From Streptococcus porcinus (GTDB lineage Bacteria > Bacillota > Bacilli > Lactobacillales > Streptococcaceae), in NCBI RefSeq assembly GCF_901542335.1, contig NZ_LR594036.1, positions 1,426,001-1,490,000 on the forward strand: 64,000 bases of DNA, in the 5' to 3' direction. The translations under genes were made by a program, and so were the position numbers. This document shows positions 49,336-58,127 of the stretch, piece after piece. Every line of letters starts with the position of its first letter. Within the stretch, counting starts at the first letter, position 1. Under the pieces are notes generated by a model. The model did not search any database, was not told where the DNA came from, and worked only from the letters and a program-made list of their open reading frames with translations.

Positions 49336-49350
49336 TAATAATCATTATAA
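49336..49350. promoter_or_regulatory. Candidate PerR box overlapping the mtsR -10
   Basis: TAATAATCATTATAA differs from the PerR consensus TTATAATNATTATAA at one position of 14. It overlaps TATAAT at 49334-49339, the probable -10 box of mtsR, and lies about 25 bases upstream of the mtsA -35. This suggests peroxide-responsive control of mtsR and/or mtsA. Confidence 0.6.
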
Positions 49351-49371
49351 ATAACAGAAAGGCATAGCCCT

Positions 49372-50019
49372 ATGACGCCTAATAAAGAAGATTACCTTAA
49401 ATGTATCCACGAACTGGGACAAATTCAACTTAAAATTTCTAATAAAATGATAGCAGAGAAAATGCAGGTATCTCCCCCTGCTGTATCTGAGATGCTCAAA
49501 AAAATGATTAATCAAGAATGGATTCAAAAAGATACCAAGAAAGGTTATTTATTGACAGACAAAGGGAGCGACCTTGTTGCAAATCTATACCGCAAGCACC
49601 GTCTTATTGAAGTCTTTTTAATCAATCAATTAGGATATAGTCCTCAGGAAGTGCATCAAGAAGCAGAAATCTTAGAACATACTGTTTCTAATACTTTTAT
49701 TGATCGTCTTGATGAAAATTTGGGGTACCCTACTTTTTGTCCCCATGGTGGAACCATTCCGCGTAAGAACGAACCCCTAAAAGAGATTAATCATCAAACG
49801 CTAAGCCAACTATCCTCACCAGGGACCTATAAGTTAGCTCGAATCCATGATCATATTGAGTTAATCAATTATTTGGAGCAGCATGACTTAAGATTAAATA
49901 CCCTTATTGACCTGCAACAGATTGATAACTTTGCTAAAACCTATACCATAAGTTACAATAACAAGTCATTAACCATTCCAGAAATTATTGCAGAACAACT
50001 ATATATTTCAGAAGTGTAA
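49372..50019 (+). CDS. mtsR: Metalloregulator MtsR (DtxR family)
   Basis: A 215-residue DtxR-family repressor. The N-terminal winged helix (NKEDYLKCIHELGQIQLKISNKMIAEKMQVSPPAVSEMLKKM) is followed by the metal-binding dimerisation domain (HRLIEVFLINQLGYSPQEVHQEAEILEHTVS, with Glu and His ligands) and a C-terminal SH3-like domain. It represses metal uptake when Mn2+ or Fe2+ is available. Divergent from mtsABC. Confidence 0.95.
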   Translation: MTPNKEDYLKCIHELGQIQLKISNKMIAEKMQVSPPAVSEMLKKMINQEWIQKDTKKGYLLTDKGSDLVANLYRKHRLIEVFLINQLGYSPQEVHQEAEILEHTVSNTFIDRLDENLGYPTFCPHGGTIPRKNEPLKEINHQTLSQLSSPGTYKLARIHDHIELINYLEQHDLRLNTLIDLQQIDNFAKTYTISYNNKSLTIPEIIAEQLYISEV

Positions 50020-50052
50020 AAAAACGATTGGTCTTATTTCCAATCGTTTTTT
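50018..50052. terminator. Bidirectional terminator between mtsR and mtnN
   Basis: Stem AAAAAACGATTGG / CCAATCGTTTTTT, loop TCTTATTT, with T runs for both strands. Confidence 0.93.
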
Positions 50053-50740
50053 ATAATGCTTCTAAAAATGCTAGTAAAATTTGAGCAGATTTCCGACCAG
50101 CCTCTACGATAAATTGATCAAAGGTAATGTTGGCATCATGTGCTGCAGTATCACTCATAGCCCTAACGACAATGAAAGGTTTACCACAGGCGTATGCTGC
50201 TTGAGCAATTGCTGCACCTTCCATCTCCACAGCTAGAACATCTGGAAAATGCTCTTTAATCATATTGAGTTTCTCAGCTCCTGCAATAAATGAATCCCCC
50301 GTAGCAATAAGACCAATAGCACTATTGCACTCTGCATGATCTAAAACTGTTTTAAAAATGGTCACAAAATCAGGGTGACTCTCAAAATAAAGGGGCTGCA
50401 TGGACATTTGTCCGTAATCGTAACCAAATGCCCTTAGGTCAACATCATGATAAACTAATTGATTTGCAACGACCACATCACCAATCTGCAAATGTGGTGC
50501 AACTGCACCTGCAGACCCAGTATTAATCAAGGCATCAACCTTAAAGTATTCAACTAAAATAGCCACTGTCATTGCAGACATAACTTTGCCAACACCTGAT
50601 TGAACTAAGATGATGTCTTGTCCAGCAATCTTACCAGTATAATAGGTATTCGCTAAAATATTATGACTTTCTTTGTCAGCTAATTGCTCCACTAACAAGC
50701 GCAATTCTTCTTCCATTGCGGCAATTATTCCGATTTTCAT
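50051..50740 (-). CDS. mtnN: 5'-methylthioadenosine/S-adenosylhomocysteine nucleosidase
   Basis: A 229-residue nucleosidase (also called Pfs) that removes adenine from SAH and MTA, feeding LuxS and methionine recycling. Conserved motifs: MKIGIIAAMEEE with the catalytic Glu near 12, INTGSAGA near 76, and VEMEGAAIAQAAY and MSDTAAHDA with the catalytic Asp near 197. It is the last gene of glmU-nudF-macP-mtnN. Confidence 0.97.
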   Translation of the reverse strand: MKIGIIAAMEEELRLLVEQLADKESHNILANTYYTGKIAGQDIILVQSGVGKVMSAMTVAILVEYFKVDALINTGSAGAVAPHLQIGDVVVANQLVYHDVDLRAFGYDYGQMSMQPLYFESHPDFVTIFKTVLDHAECNSAIGLIATGDSFIAGAEKLNMIKEHFPDVLAVEMEGAAIAQAAYACGKPFIVVRAMSDTAAHDANITFDQFIVEAGRKSAQILLAFLEAL

Positions 50741-50752
50741 TTGTTATCCTTC

Positions 50753-51010
50753 TTATAAGTTAAATATGGCATAAATAAGAAAAGCAATCAAAAGAACCAA
50801 GGCAATCAATAACATATTCAACTTTGACTGAAATTGATGACGCTTGGCATTTTCTATGCGTCGACTTTTATAAATCCGCTCAGAATTATCTTCCGTATCC
50901 TCTGAAAAAGTCACAATCTTTGTTTCAGAATCTACCTCAAAATCCTCTTCGATATACTCTCCACGTTTAGCTTTTTCAATAATTTCGTCAGTTAATAAGG
51001 ATTTGCCCAT
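50753..51010 (-). CDS. macP: Cell-wall synthase accessory protein MacP
   Basis: An 85-residue membrane protein with a cytoplasmic N-terminal part (MGKSLLTDEIIEKAKRGE..., then SRRIENAKRHQFQSKLN) and one C-terminal span (64-83). In S. pneumoniae MacP activates penicillin-binding protein PBP2a and is phosphorylated by StkP on a Thr in the acidic segment; the Thr residues in SETKIVTF are candidates. Position between nudF and mtnN is the same as in pneumococcus. The acidic part is shorter than I remember for pneumococcus. Confidence 0.85.
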   Translation of the reverse strand: MGKSLLTDEIIEKAKRGEYIEEDFEVDSETKIVTFSEDTEDNSERIYKSRRIENAKRHQFQSKLNMLLIALVLLIAFLIYAIFNL

Positions 51011-51012
51011 TA

Positions 51013-51564
51013 TTAGCTACCTCCTAGATATAGACCAAAGTAATTGATAGCAATGATAGTTTTGGCATCTACAATTTGTCCCGTAGCAATCAGATCTAAA
51101 CAGTCTTGATAAGACAACTCGTACACTTCAAGAACTTCATCATCATCTTGCGGTCTCGGATTTTCAACCTTTTGTAAATCTCTCGCAAGGTACAATCTTA
51201 TCTTTTCATTTGAAAAACCGATTGCTGTATAAAATTCAGAAATTTGCTCTAATTGCCCTTTATAACCAGTTTCTTCCTCTAGTTCACGACTAGCGGCTTC
51301 TAGTTCAGAGTCTTCTTCACCGATTTCTAATTTTCCCGCTGGTATCTCATAAGAAACATCCTCAATAGCTTTACGGTACTGTTTTACAATAAGAATCTTA
51401 TTTTCTGGAGTGACTGCTAGAATAGAAACGGCACCACGATGGAGAACTAATTCTCGCTTAGCTTGTCCCAAACCATTGGGTAATTCAACATCATCAACAA
51501 CGACATCAAAAATAGCCCCTTCATAAATTGTTTGTCGAGCAATCGTTTTTTCTTCAAATTCCAT
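51013..51564 (-). CDS. nudF: ADP-ribose pyrophosphatase (NUDIX)
   Basis: A 183-residue NUDIX hydrolase beginning MEFEEKTIARQTIYEGAIFDV, the ADP-ribose pyrophosphatase pattern. The NUDIX box GKLEIGEEDSELEAASRELEEETGY has two extra residues in its variable part, as in other streptococcal copies. It splits ADP-ribose to AMP and ribose-5-phosphate. GlmU lies 23 bases upstream and MacP two bases downstream. Confidence 0.92.
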   Translation of the reverse strand: MEFEEKTIARQTIYEGAIFDVVVDDVELPNGLGQAKRELVLHRGAVSILAVTPENKILIVKQYRKAIEDVSYEIPAGKLEIGEEDSELEAASRELEEETGYKGQLEQISEFYTAIGFSNEKIRLYLARDLQKVENPRPQDDDEVLEVYELSYQDCLDLIATGQIVDAKTIIAINYFGLYLGGS

Positions 51565-51587
51565 GCTTCTTCTCCTTTATATCCGTT

Positions 51588-52982
<1,395 letters not shown>

Positions 52983-53031
52983 CTAAATTCAATATCATCT
53001 CATTATAGCATATTTACAAGTGAAGTATAGC

Positions 53032-53058
53032 AAAAAAGAGATTGACACAGTCAATCTC
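53032..53058 (-). terminator. Terminator of the Gfo/Idh/MocA gene
   Basis: Nine-bp perfect stem GAGATTGAC / GTCAATCTC with loop ACA, followed by six T on the minus strand. Confidence 0.92.
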
Positions 53059-53064
53059 AATCAC

Positions 53065-54030
53065 TTATGACAGGCTTTCACTGGCTTTTTCAAGGACTTT
53101 CATCACTGATAGACTATGATTTAAAGCAGCTTGAGCACGTGCAAAATCTTTGAAATCAATTATTTCTTGAAAGACTTGGAATTCTGCAACCATCCGATGG
53201 TTACCTTGATTAATATTAAAGTGTTGTGGCTCTTCACCATTCTTTGTCACTTGAATTTCAGGCAGAGTATTTGTAGCACCAAGGATTGCAAGAGAGCCTT
53301 TATTTCCCTGAATTGTTGATTTGATTTCAGCACTGCAATCTTTAGCCCCTATACAAACTACTTTGAAATTAGCATAGTCTAAAAGCAAAATCCCCGATGT
53401 ATCAACACCTCTCTCCATATTCGGCAGGTAAGCTACCTGCTCAGGTTCTCCAAATAAACCTACCACCAAATGGATATTGTAGATATTTAAATCCCTTAAA
53501 GCTCCGCCTCCTTTTTCAGGATCAAAAGCTGGCGCAATCACACCATCTTTAAAAGCATCGTAGCGTGAAGAATATTGAGAATAGTTACAATCAACAATTT
53601 TAATGTCACCGAGTTCAGACAAATGTTCTTTAATAAAACTGAAATTCTCTAAATACTGATTGGTAATAGCCTCTAAAAGCATTAACTGTTTTTGTTTAGC
53701 TAATTCTGCCAGCTCCTGTGCTTGTGATAGCTTCAAAGTAAAAGGCTTTTCACAGATAACGTGTTTTCCAGCCAAAATAGCAGCCTTTGCCATTTCATAA
53801 TGTAAATGGTTGGGCGTAGCAATATAGACAGTATCACTATTGCTATCGGCTAAGGCTTCCTCTAAATCATCAAAAAAGTGGGGAATCTCGTATAAGTTAG
53901 AAAACATTTTGGCTTTATCAAGGCTTCTTTTAGTCGAAACAATTGCCTTAAGTTCTATCCCTTTCGTTTCTGATAAAACTGGTAGAGCTTCTTCAACGAT
54001 CTTTCCTGTTCCAATAACTGTTAATTTCAT
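53065..54030 (-). CDS. Gfo/Idh/MocA family oxidoreductase
   Basis: A 321-residue NAD(P)-dependent oxidoreductase. The dinucleotide fold has VIGTGKIVEEALP at the N-terminus and the conserved IATPNHLHYEMAKAAILAGKHVICEKP near residue 72-98, with the catalytic Lys in EKP. The C-terminal beta-sheet domain binds a sugar or alditol that cannot be named. It is last in the group with the acetyltransferase, dehydrogenase and Tad2-like gene. Confidence 0.9.
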   Translation of the reverse strand: MKLTVIGTGKIVEEALPVLSETKGIELKAIVSTKRSLDKAKMFSNLYEIPHFFDDLEEALADSNSDTVYIATPNHLHYEMAKAAILAGKHVICEKPFTLKLSQAQELAELAKQKQLMLLEAITNQYLENFSFIKEHLSELGDIKIVDCNYSQYSSRYDAFKDGVIAPAFDPEKGGGALRDLNIYNIHLVVGLFGEPEQVAYLPNMERGVDTSGILLLDYANFKVVCIGAKDCSAEIKSTIQGNKGSLAILGATNTLPEIQVTKNGEEPQHFNINQGNHRMVAEFQVFQEIIDFKDFARAQAALNHSLSVMKVLEKASESLS

Positions 54031-54043
54031 CTGCTTCTTCTCC

Positions 54044-54553
54044 TTAATCTATTCCAAATTCCTTAGCAAAGCTGACTTGGCCTAAGAAATGATGATTCCC
54101 ACATAATGATAAGGCCATAAAATTCTCTGGAGGGAAACCTTGCGGCAAACTGATGCCAAAAAGCTCTGCTGGTTGATAGCCAAACTTAGGATAATAGCGG
54201 TCGCTACCTAATACTAAAATGAGATCATAACCAAGATCTTTTGCCACTTGATGCCCTCTTTCAATCAAGGCCCTGCCATATCCCTGCTTTTGATAGCAAG
54301 GAGCAACACTTAAGGGTGCTAAAACTAAAGCCTCATGCTGGCCAACTTTTGCTTTGGTAAACATGATATGACCTCGTACTTGCTGATCAACTTCTAAAAC
54401 CAAAGCCAACTCTGCTATATAGGAATCGCCCTCACGTAAGGCTTCAACTAAGTCTTGTTCCCTACCATCGCTATGTTCTGCCGAAGCGAAAGCCTCTATT
54501 ACCAACTGGTGGATCGCCCTAAAATCCTCTTTTTCTTCTTTTCTAATAATCAT
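54044..54553 (-). CDS. GNAT family N-acetyltransferase
   Basis: A 169-residue GNAT protein. The acetyl-CoA site is LSVAPCYQKQGYGRALIERGHQVAKDLG near 75-102. The tail LFGISLPQGFPPENFMALSL is typical for YhbS-type members. The ATG at 54553 (MIIRKEEKE) is preferred over one four codons upstream, which touches the AGGA ribosome site. Substrate unknown. Confidence 0.87.
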   Translation of the reverse strand: MIIRKEEKEDFRAIHQLVIEAFASAEHSDGREQDLVEALREGDSYIAELALVLEVDQQVRGHIMFTKAKVGQHEALVLAPLSVAPCYQKQGYGRALIERGHQVAKDLGYDLILVLGSDRYYPKFGYQPAELFGISLPQGFPPENFMALSLCGNHHFLGQVSFAKEFGID

Positions 54554-54586
54554 CTCTAGTTCCATTCCTTTTTGTTAATAGCAGAG

Positions 54587-55285
54587 CTACTTAAGGGTCC
54601 AACCGCCATCAATTTTAACAATTTCTCCCTGCATGGACGCAGCTTTGCCAGAGGCCAAAAAATAAGTTAGGTCTGCTATTTCTTCAGCCTGAGTCCACCT
54701 TCCAATTGGGGTTTCTTGTGCCACCCAATCAGCCAAACCTTCGTCTTCAAAATCACTGGCTGTCATAGCTGTTTGAACAGCACCTGGTGCTACACCAAAG
54801 ACTTGAATCCCCGCTCTGGCATAATCCAAAGCTAATTGGCGAGTGAAGCCAGCAAGAGCGTGTTTACTGCTTGTGTAAGCAGCACCGCCTCCGCCAGCTT
54901 GAAAACTAGCAATGGAGCACATATTAATAATAATCCCCTTTTGTTGCACCAGCATTTTCTCCAAATAAAAGCGTGTAAGCTTAACCATTGAAAAAAAGTT
55001 AAGTGCAAATAGTTTTTCAAAGTCCGCCATGTCTATTTCTAGGAGAGGTTTATAAGCATCCAATACCCCAACCGTATTGAGGAGAATGTCAACTGATGGT
55101 AGCCATTGAAAAAGGGGAGCTAAATCTGACGAAAGATCCATTTGCAAAAATTGGAAGTTACCTGATAAGTCTGGCTTAGGTTTGATATCAACTCCATAAA
55201 CCTGATAACCCTTCTTTAAAAATAATTCTGCTTGGGCCTTACCAATTCCTGAAGCTACACCCGTAACGAGAACTTTTTTAGTCAT
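54587..55285 (-). CDS. Short-chain dehydrogenase/reductase
   Basis: A 232-residue classical SDR. The cofactor motif is TGVASGIG (residues 8-15), the active site Ser in MCSIASF and the YTSSK motif (Tyr-x-x-x-Lys) near 146-150. The product resembles FabG-like 3-oxoacyl-ACP reductases by size, but the context is not fatty acid synthesis. The ATG at 55285 overlaps the stop of the Tad2-like gene, so translation is coupled. Confidence 0.88.
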   Translation of the reverse strand: MTKKVLVTGVASGIGKAQAELFLKKGYQVYGVDIKPKPDLSGNFQFLQMDLSSDLAPLFQWLPSVDILLNTVGVLDAYKPLLEIDMADFEKLFALNFFSMVKLTRFYLEKMLVQQKGIIINMCSIASFQAGGGGAAYTSSKHALAGFTRQLALDYARAGIQVFGVAPGAVQTAMTASDFEDEGLADWVAQETPIGRWTQAEEIADLTYFLASGKAASMQGEIVKIDGGWTLK

Positions 55286-55514
55286 TGACTTCAATCCAAT
55301 CACTAGCTAAAACATCACATGGTGTTGGTGACCACATCGAAAAACCTTCTCCATCACCTGAAACATTGATTAAAAAATAAGGGGTTACTTCTAATGCTTG
55401 ACCATTTTGTTCAATAACATCAAAGAGTTGTACATAATTTTCAGCACCACCCCAGCCAGTTCGTACATATTTTTTCTTGGCCTTTAGCCCTGGTAAAATT
55501 TCTTCAAATGTCAT
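55278..55514 (-). CDS. Tad2 / DUF2829-like protein
   Basis: A 78-residue protein, MTFEEILPGLKAKKKYVRTGWGG near the start and PYFLI...MWSPTPCDVLASDWIEV at the end. This order of a GW motif, a PYF strand and the closing D-x-L-A-x-D-W is that of the DUF2829 family, whose phage members (Tad2) trap the Thoeris signal molecule. Here it is chromosomal and first in an operon with a dehydrogenase, an acetyltransferase and an oxidoreductase. An anti-defence role is possible but not implied; it may be an ordinary ligand-binding fold. Confidence 0.72.
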   Translation of the reverse strand: MTFEEILPGLKAKKKYVRTGWGGAENYVQLFDVIEQNGQALEVTPYFLINVSGDGEGFSMWSPTPCDVLASDWIEVND

Positions 55515-55683
55515 GGTTTTCTCCTTTGTTCTCTATAAATGTTGATATAGCTAGGCTTTTTTATTGAAAGTATAAATTATTGTTCACGTTCTTGCTCATA
55601 ACGCTTTAAAAAATAGGCTTGCTACTTGTTTTTAACAGAATTACCATTGCTATAATGAGCAAAAAAGACTAACTAAAATTAGC

Positions 55684-55726
55684 GAGTTATCTAAAGGTCA
55701 AATAGGAAAATCTATTTGATTAACTC
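55684..55726. repeat. Composite inverted repeat (GAGTTA...TCAAATAG hairpin)
   Basis: Inner stem TCAAATAG (55698-55705) with CTATTTGA (55712-55719) and outer arms GAGTTA (55684-55689) and TAACTC (55721-55726), with an eight-base bulge on one side. No T run follows, so it is not an obvious terminator. Confidence 0.55.
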
Positions 55727-55914
55727 CCTACAATCTCTCTTCAATGAATCAATACAGCTCACTTCGTACAGTATAGTATCACACTTTGTGAAAACCCTCA
55801 ATAAATTAATTGTTTTTTATAGCTGATTCGTATCTATAACATACTATTCACTGAAAAACATAATTTGGTCATTCTTTAACATTTATCTAAAAAAATGCTC
55901 TATATCTCTCTGAT

Positions 55915-55929
55915 TGAAAGCGTTATAAT
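55915..55929 (+). promoter_or_regulatory. -10 box with overlapping cre-like site
   Basis: TATAAT (55924-55929) lies 37 bases before the start of the secreted protein gene. It overlaps TGAAAGCGTTATAA (55915-55928), which fits the cre consensus except for one base. No clear -35 was seen. CcpA repression is suggested. Confidence 0.5.
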
Positions 55930-55965
55930 CAAATTAGATTTTAATTCTAGAAACGGAGATCTAAA

Positions 55966-56739
55966 GTGAAAAAACTATTACTGTTAGCCGTAGCACTCTT
56001 TGCTCTTGAAGCAACACCGAATGTGATGGCGGAAGAAGAAATCAAAGTAAGCCAAGAAACCTCACAGGAAAATCTGAAATGGGAGTTAGACCCAAATCAA
56101 CAAAAAGTTACTGATGACAATGGAAACGAAATACCTATTAGTATCGATAATGATAATAAAATAACAATTACATTACCAACGGGTTGGTCTTTTTGGTTAA
56201 AAAAAGATGGGAAAAATTATAATCCAATATCAATAAATGATAAAATGAAAGAAGAATACCTCAAAGACAATACAGGTCTCTCTGACAATCAAACAAATAA
56301 TGATTACAGTATACCTAAAGCAGAAAACACTAGTCCTAAATTAATAACATACAAAGACAGCGAACAAAATATGCAATTAGGGATTGTATATAACGACAAT
56401 CAAGCTTCTTCAGGGTTACCTATAAATATAAAAGTAGAGTATCCTTCCGAGGAAAATCAGCGATTAACGCTAGTGTTCAAGTCAGATGAGGGGGTACTAG
56501 CGGGTAGTATTTTCTTAAGAGATTCACAAACTATAAGGAAAGAAAAAGAGGAAAATGAAAAGCTCGCGAATGAAAAACGTAAAAAACATGAAGAAGAGCA
56601 AAAGCTTACTGAACAAAAACTTGCTGAAGAAACTTATCTAAAATATATTGAATACGACAATAACCAACCTTGGCACAAACGCGTGGGAGATGGTATCCAA
56701 GGTCATTTGGCAAACTTCAAAGGCTGGTTGAGAGGTTGA
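55966..56739 (+). CDS. Secreted protein with C-terminal coiled coil, unrecognised family
   Basis: A 257-residue preprotein starting at GTG, with GGAG seven bases upstream. Residues 1-22 (MKKLLLLAVALFALEATPNVMA) form a signal peptide. The mature part has a polar beta-rich region (25-185; WSFWLKKDGKNY near 75), then a highly charged helix (about 190-230, KEKEENEKLANEKRKKHEEEQ) likely to be a coiled coil, and a C-terminal motif WHKRVGDGIQGHLANFKGWLRG. There is no LPXTG anchor or lipobox, so it is probably released or held by the coiled coil. Family not recognised. A cre-like sequence in its promoter suggests carbon control. Confidence 0.7.
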   Translation: MKKLLLLAVALFALEATPNVMAEEEIKVSQETSQENLKWELDPNQQKVTDDNGNEIPISIDNDNKITITLPTGWSFWLKKDGKNYNPISINDKMKEEYLKDNTGLSDNQTNNDYSIPKAENTSPKLITYKDSEQNMQLGIVYNDNQASSGLPINIKVEYPSEENQRLTLVFKSDEGVLAGSIFLRDSQTIRKEKEENEKLANEKRKKHEEEQKLTEQKLAEETYLKYIEYDNNQPWHKRVGDGIQGHLANFKGWLRG

Positions 56740-56797
56740 TTTTCTTTTTCCTAGTAGTGCTCAGCATGTTATAGCAAATCAGTAAGCCAAACTAAAA

Positions 56798-56830
56798 AGC
56801 ACCTTTTCGAGGTGCTAGTTCTTTCTTTCT
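56798..56830 (+). terminator. Terminator of the secreted-protein gene
   Basis: Perfect seven-bp stem AGCACCT / AGGTGCT, loop TTTCG, followed by a T-rich stretch. Confidence 0.8.
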
Positions 56831-56866
56831 GAATTCATTAACAATATATTCACCATATATTACTTT

Positions 56867-56894
56867 TTAGGTTATCAAAAATTGATTTGATAAC
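56867..56894. repeat. Perfect inverted repeat AGGTTATCAAA / TTTGATAACCT
   Basis: An 11-bp perfect stem with a six-base loop, followed by four T on the plus strand and preceded by five T. Arms TACT and AGTA continue the symmetry at 56859 and 56898. It could be a second terminator for converging transcripts or a relic of a mobile repeat. Confidence 0.6.
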
Positions 56895-57136
56895 CTTTTT
56901 AGTACAAACGTAAACATTGAGGGAATATTTAAAGATGTTAAAAAGTCCTATAAATGTGTTACACCAGCAATTAAGAGGTGGCTAAAGTATTTTCTGTATC
57001 TAATCTTATTTCACCCCCCCTAGGTAAACTAACTTATTTTTTATTTACAATAATATTTTCTTAGTATTTCTCTAAAATAATAAAAGATGATTAAGAGGTG
57101 CTACTGAGATAGCCTATTAGCGTACACCCAAGAACT

Positions 57137-58041
57137 CTATTTACGTTTATAATCCATCATCAGTTTTAAGATAAATGCCATAACAAACCAAAGAATGACT
57201 GAAATTCCTATCACCATTAACCACCCTAACGGATGGTGAGTTAAAAGCGGTGGCAAAGGCACATTAATTCCAAAAAATCCTGTCACAATACTTGGAATAG
57301 TTAATAGAATAGATAAATTTTCATGGTGTCATTCAGCTCATTATTTAAGACATTGTTATAGGTGCCTTCTAACTGTGACAAAACTTGTGCAGATAATTGC
57401 GCCATTTCCACTAACTGTCGCGCCTCAATCAAGGCATCGTCTAATTGTTCCTCTTCAACATCATTAAGTCCGAGATACAAGAGGTGGCTTTTTAATTGCT
57501 CAATTAAGAGGACATTTTGTTTACTTGCTGAGACGATATAAACTAAGCCCGTTTCTAAGTCTGACAGTTGCAAAAGTTCTCTCTTACTCGTTCTCTCTCG
57601 CAATAGATTATTTAATCGATTTCGTTCTGAATTAAGGCTGTCCACTGTGGGAAAATAATTTTTGGAAACGAGATAAAGGATCGTAAACAAGAATTTGTAA
57701 AGTGATAAGGACTTGTTTTTCTCTAGTAAATCCTCCATTTGTTTAACAATATAACTGCTTTTATCCTTATAGATTGTAATAAGATGATTTCCGTAAACAA
57801 AAAAAGTGATAGGGACTGTCTGATAATGGTAATCCTGTTTAGAAATATCTAAAACATTATAAATCAATAATAAGGTTTTTTCGTCACGATCATATTCTAA
57901 ATGGGATAACTCATTCTTATCTGCGGCATAAGTTAAAATCTCAGAATCAATGTTAAGCTCATGTTTCAGATAAAGAAGGTCTTTTGCATTATCAGCATTT
58001 GCCATATACAACTTAAACTTTTCTTTACTAATCTCTTTCAA
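57137..58041 (-). pseudogene. corA: CorA-family Mg2+ transporter, frameshifted near the membrane domain
   Basis: The cytoplasmic domain (MKEISKEKFKLYMANADNAKDLLYL...) and long helix (QVLSQLEGTYNNVLNNELNDTMKI) are intact for about 240 residues. One base is then missing in an A4T3 tract (57315-57321); adding it back gives SILLTIPSIVTGFFGINVPLP and two transmembrane spans, ending MMDYKRK at 57137, a normal length of 301 residues. The pore signature is GIN rather than GMN. The gene is inactive, unless the frameshift is a sequencing error or is bypassed. Confidence 0.85.
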
Positions 58042-58081
58042 AACCCCTACTCCTTCAGACTATGATATCTGTCAGTATATC

Positions 58082-58102
58082 AAAAAAAGAGCCAATTGGC
58101 TC
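58082..58102 (-). terminator. Terminator of brnQ
   Basis: Palindrome GAGCC-AATT-GGCTC followed by seven T on the minus strand, 26 bases after the brnQ stop. Confidence 0.92.
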
Positions 58103-58127
58103 TCACTAAGATTATCATTAGTTCCTT

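Larger units (their letters stand above)
55515..55965. other. 451-base intergenic region with a two-part hairpin
   Basis: Separates the Tad2-like gene from the divergent secreted protein gene and presumably holds both promoters. It contains a two-part inverted repeat (55684-55726) and a TATAAT at 55924-55929. No open frame with a ribosome site was seen. Confidence 0.6.
56740..57136. other. Intergenic region with two inverted repeats
   Basis: Between the secreted-protein gene and the broken corA. Apart from the two hairpins listed here, it contains a run of seven C at 57014-57020 and a short open stretch on the plus strand (KDVKKSYKCV... near 56940) with no start or ribosome site, which may be the remnant of a gene. 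Nothing else is recognised. Confidence 0.5.

Noticed and set aside
57014..57020. Seven-C run as a phase-variation tract
   Set aside because: It lies outside any gene, so a length change would have no reading-frame effect.
56920..57025. Open stretch KDVKKSYKCV... as a gene
   Set aside because: No start codon with ribosome site and no recognisable family; may be chance or a relic.
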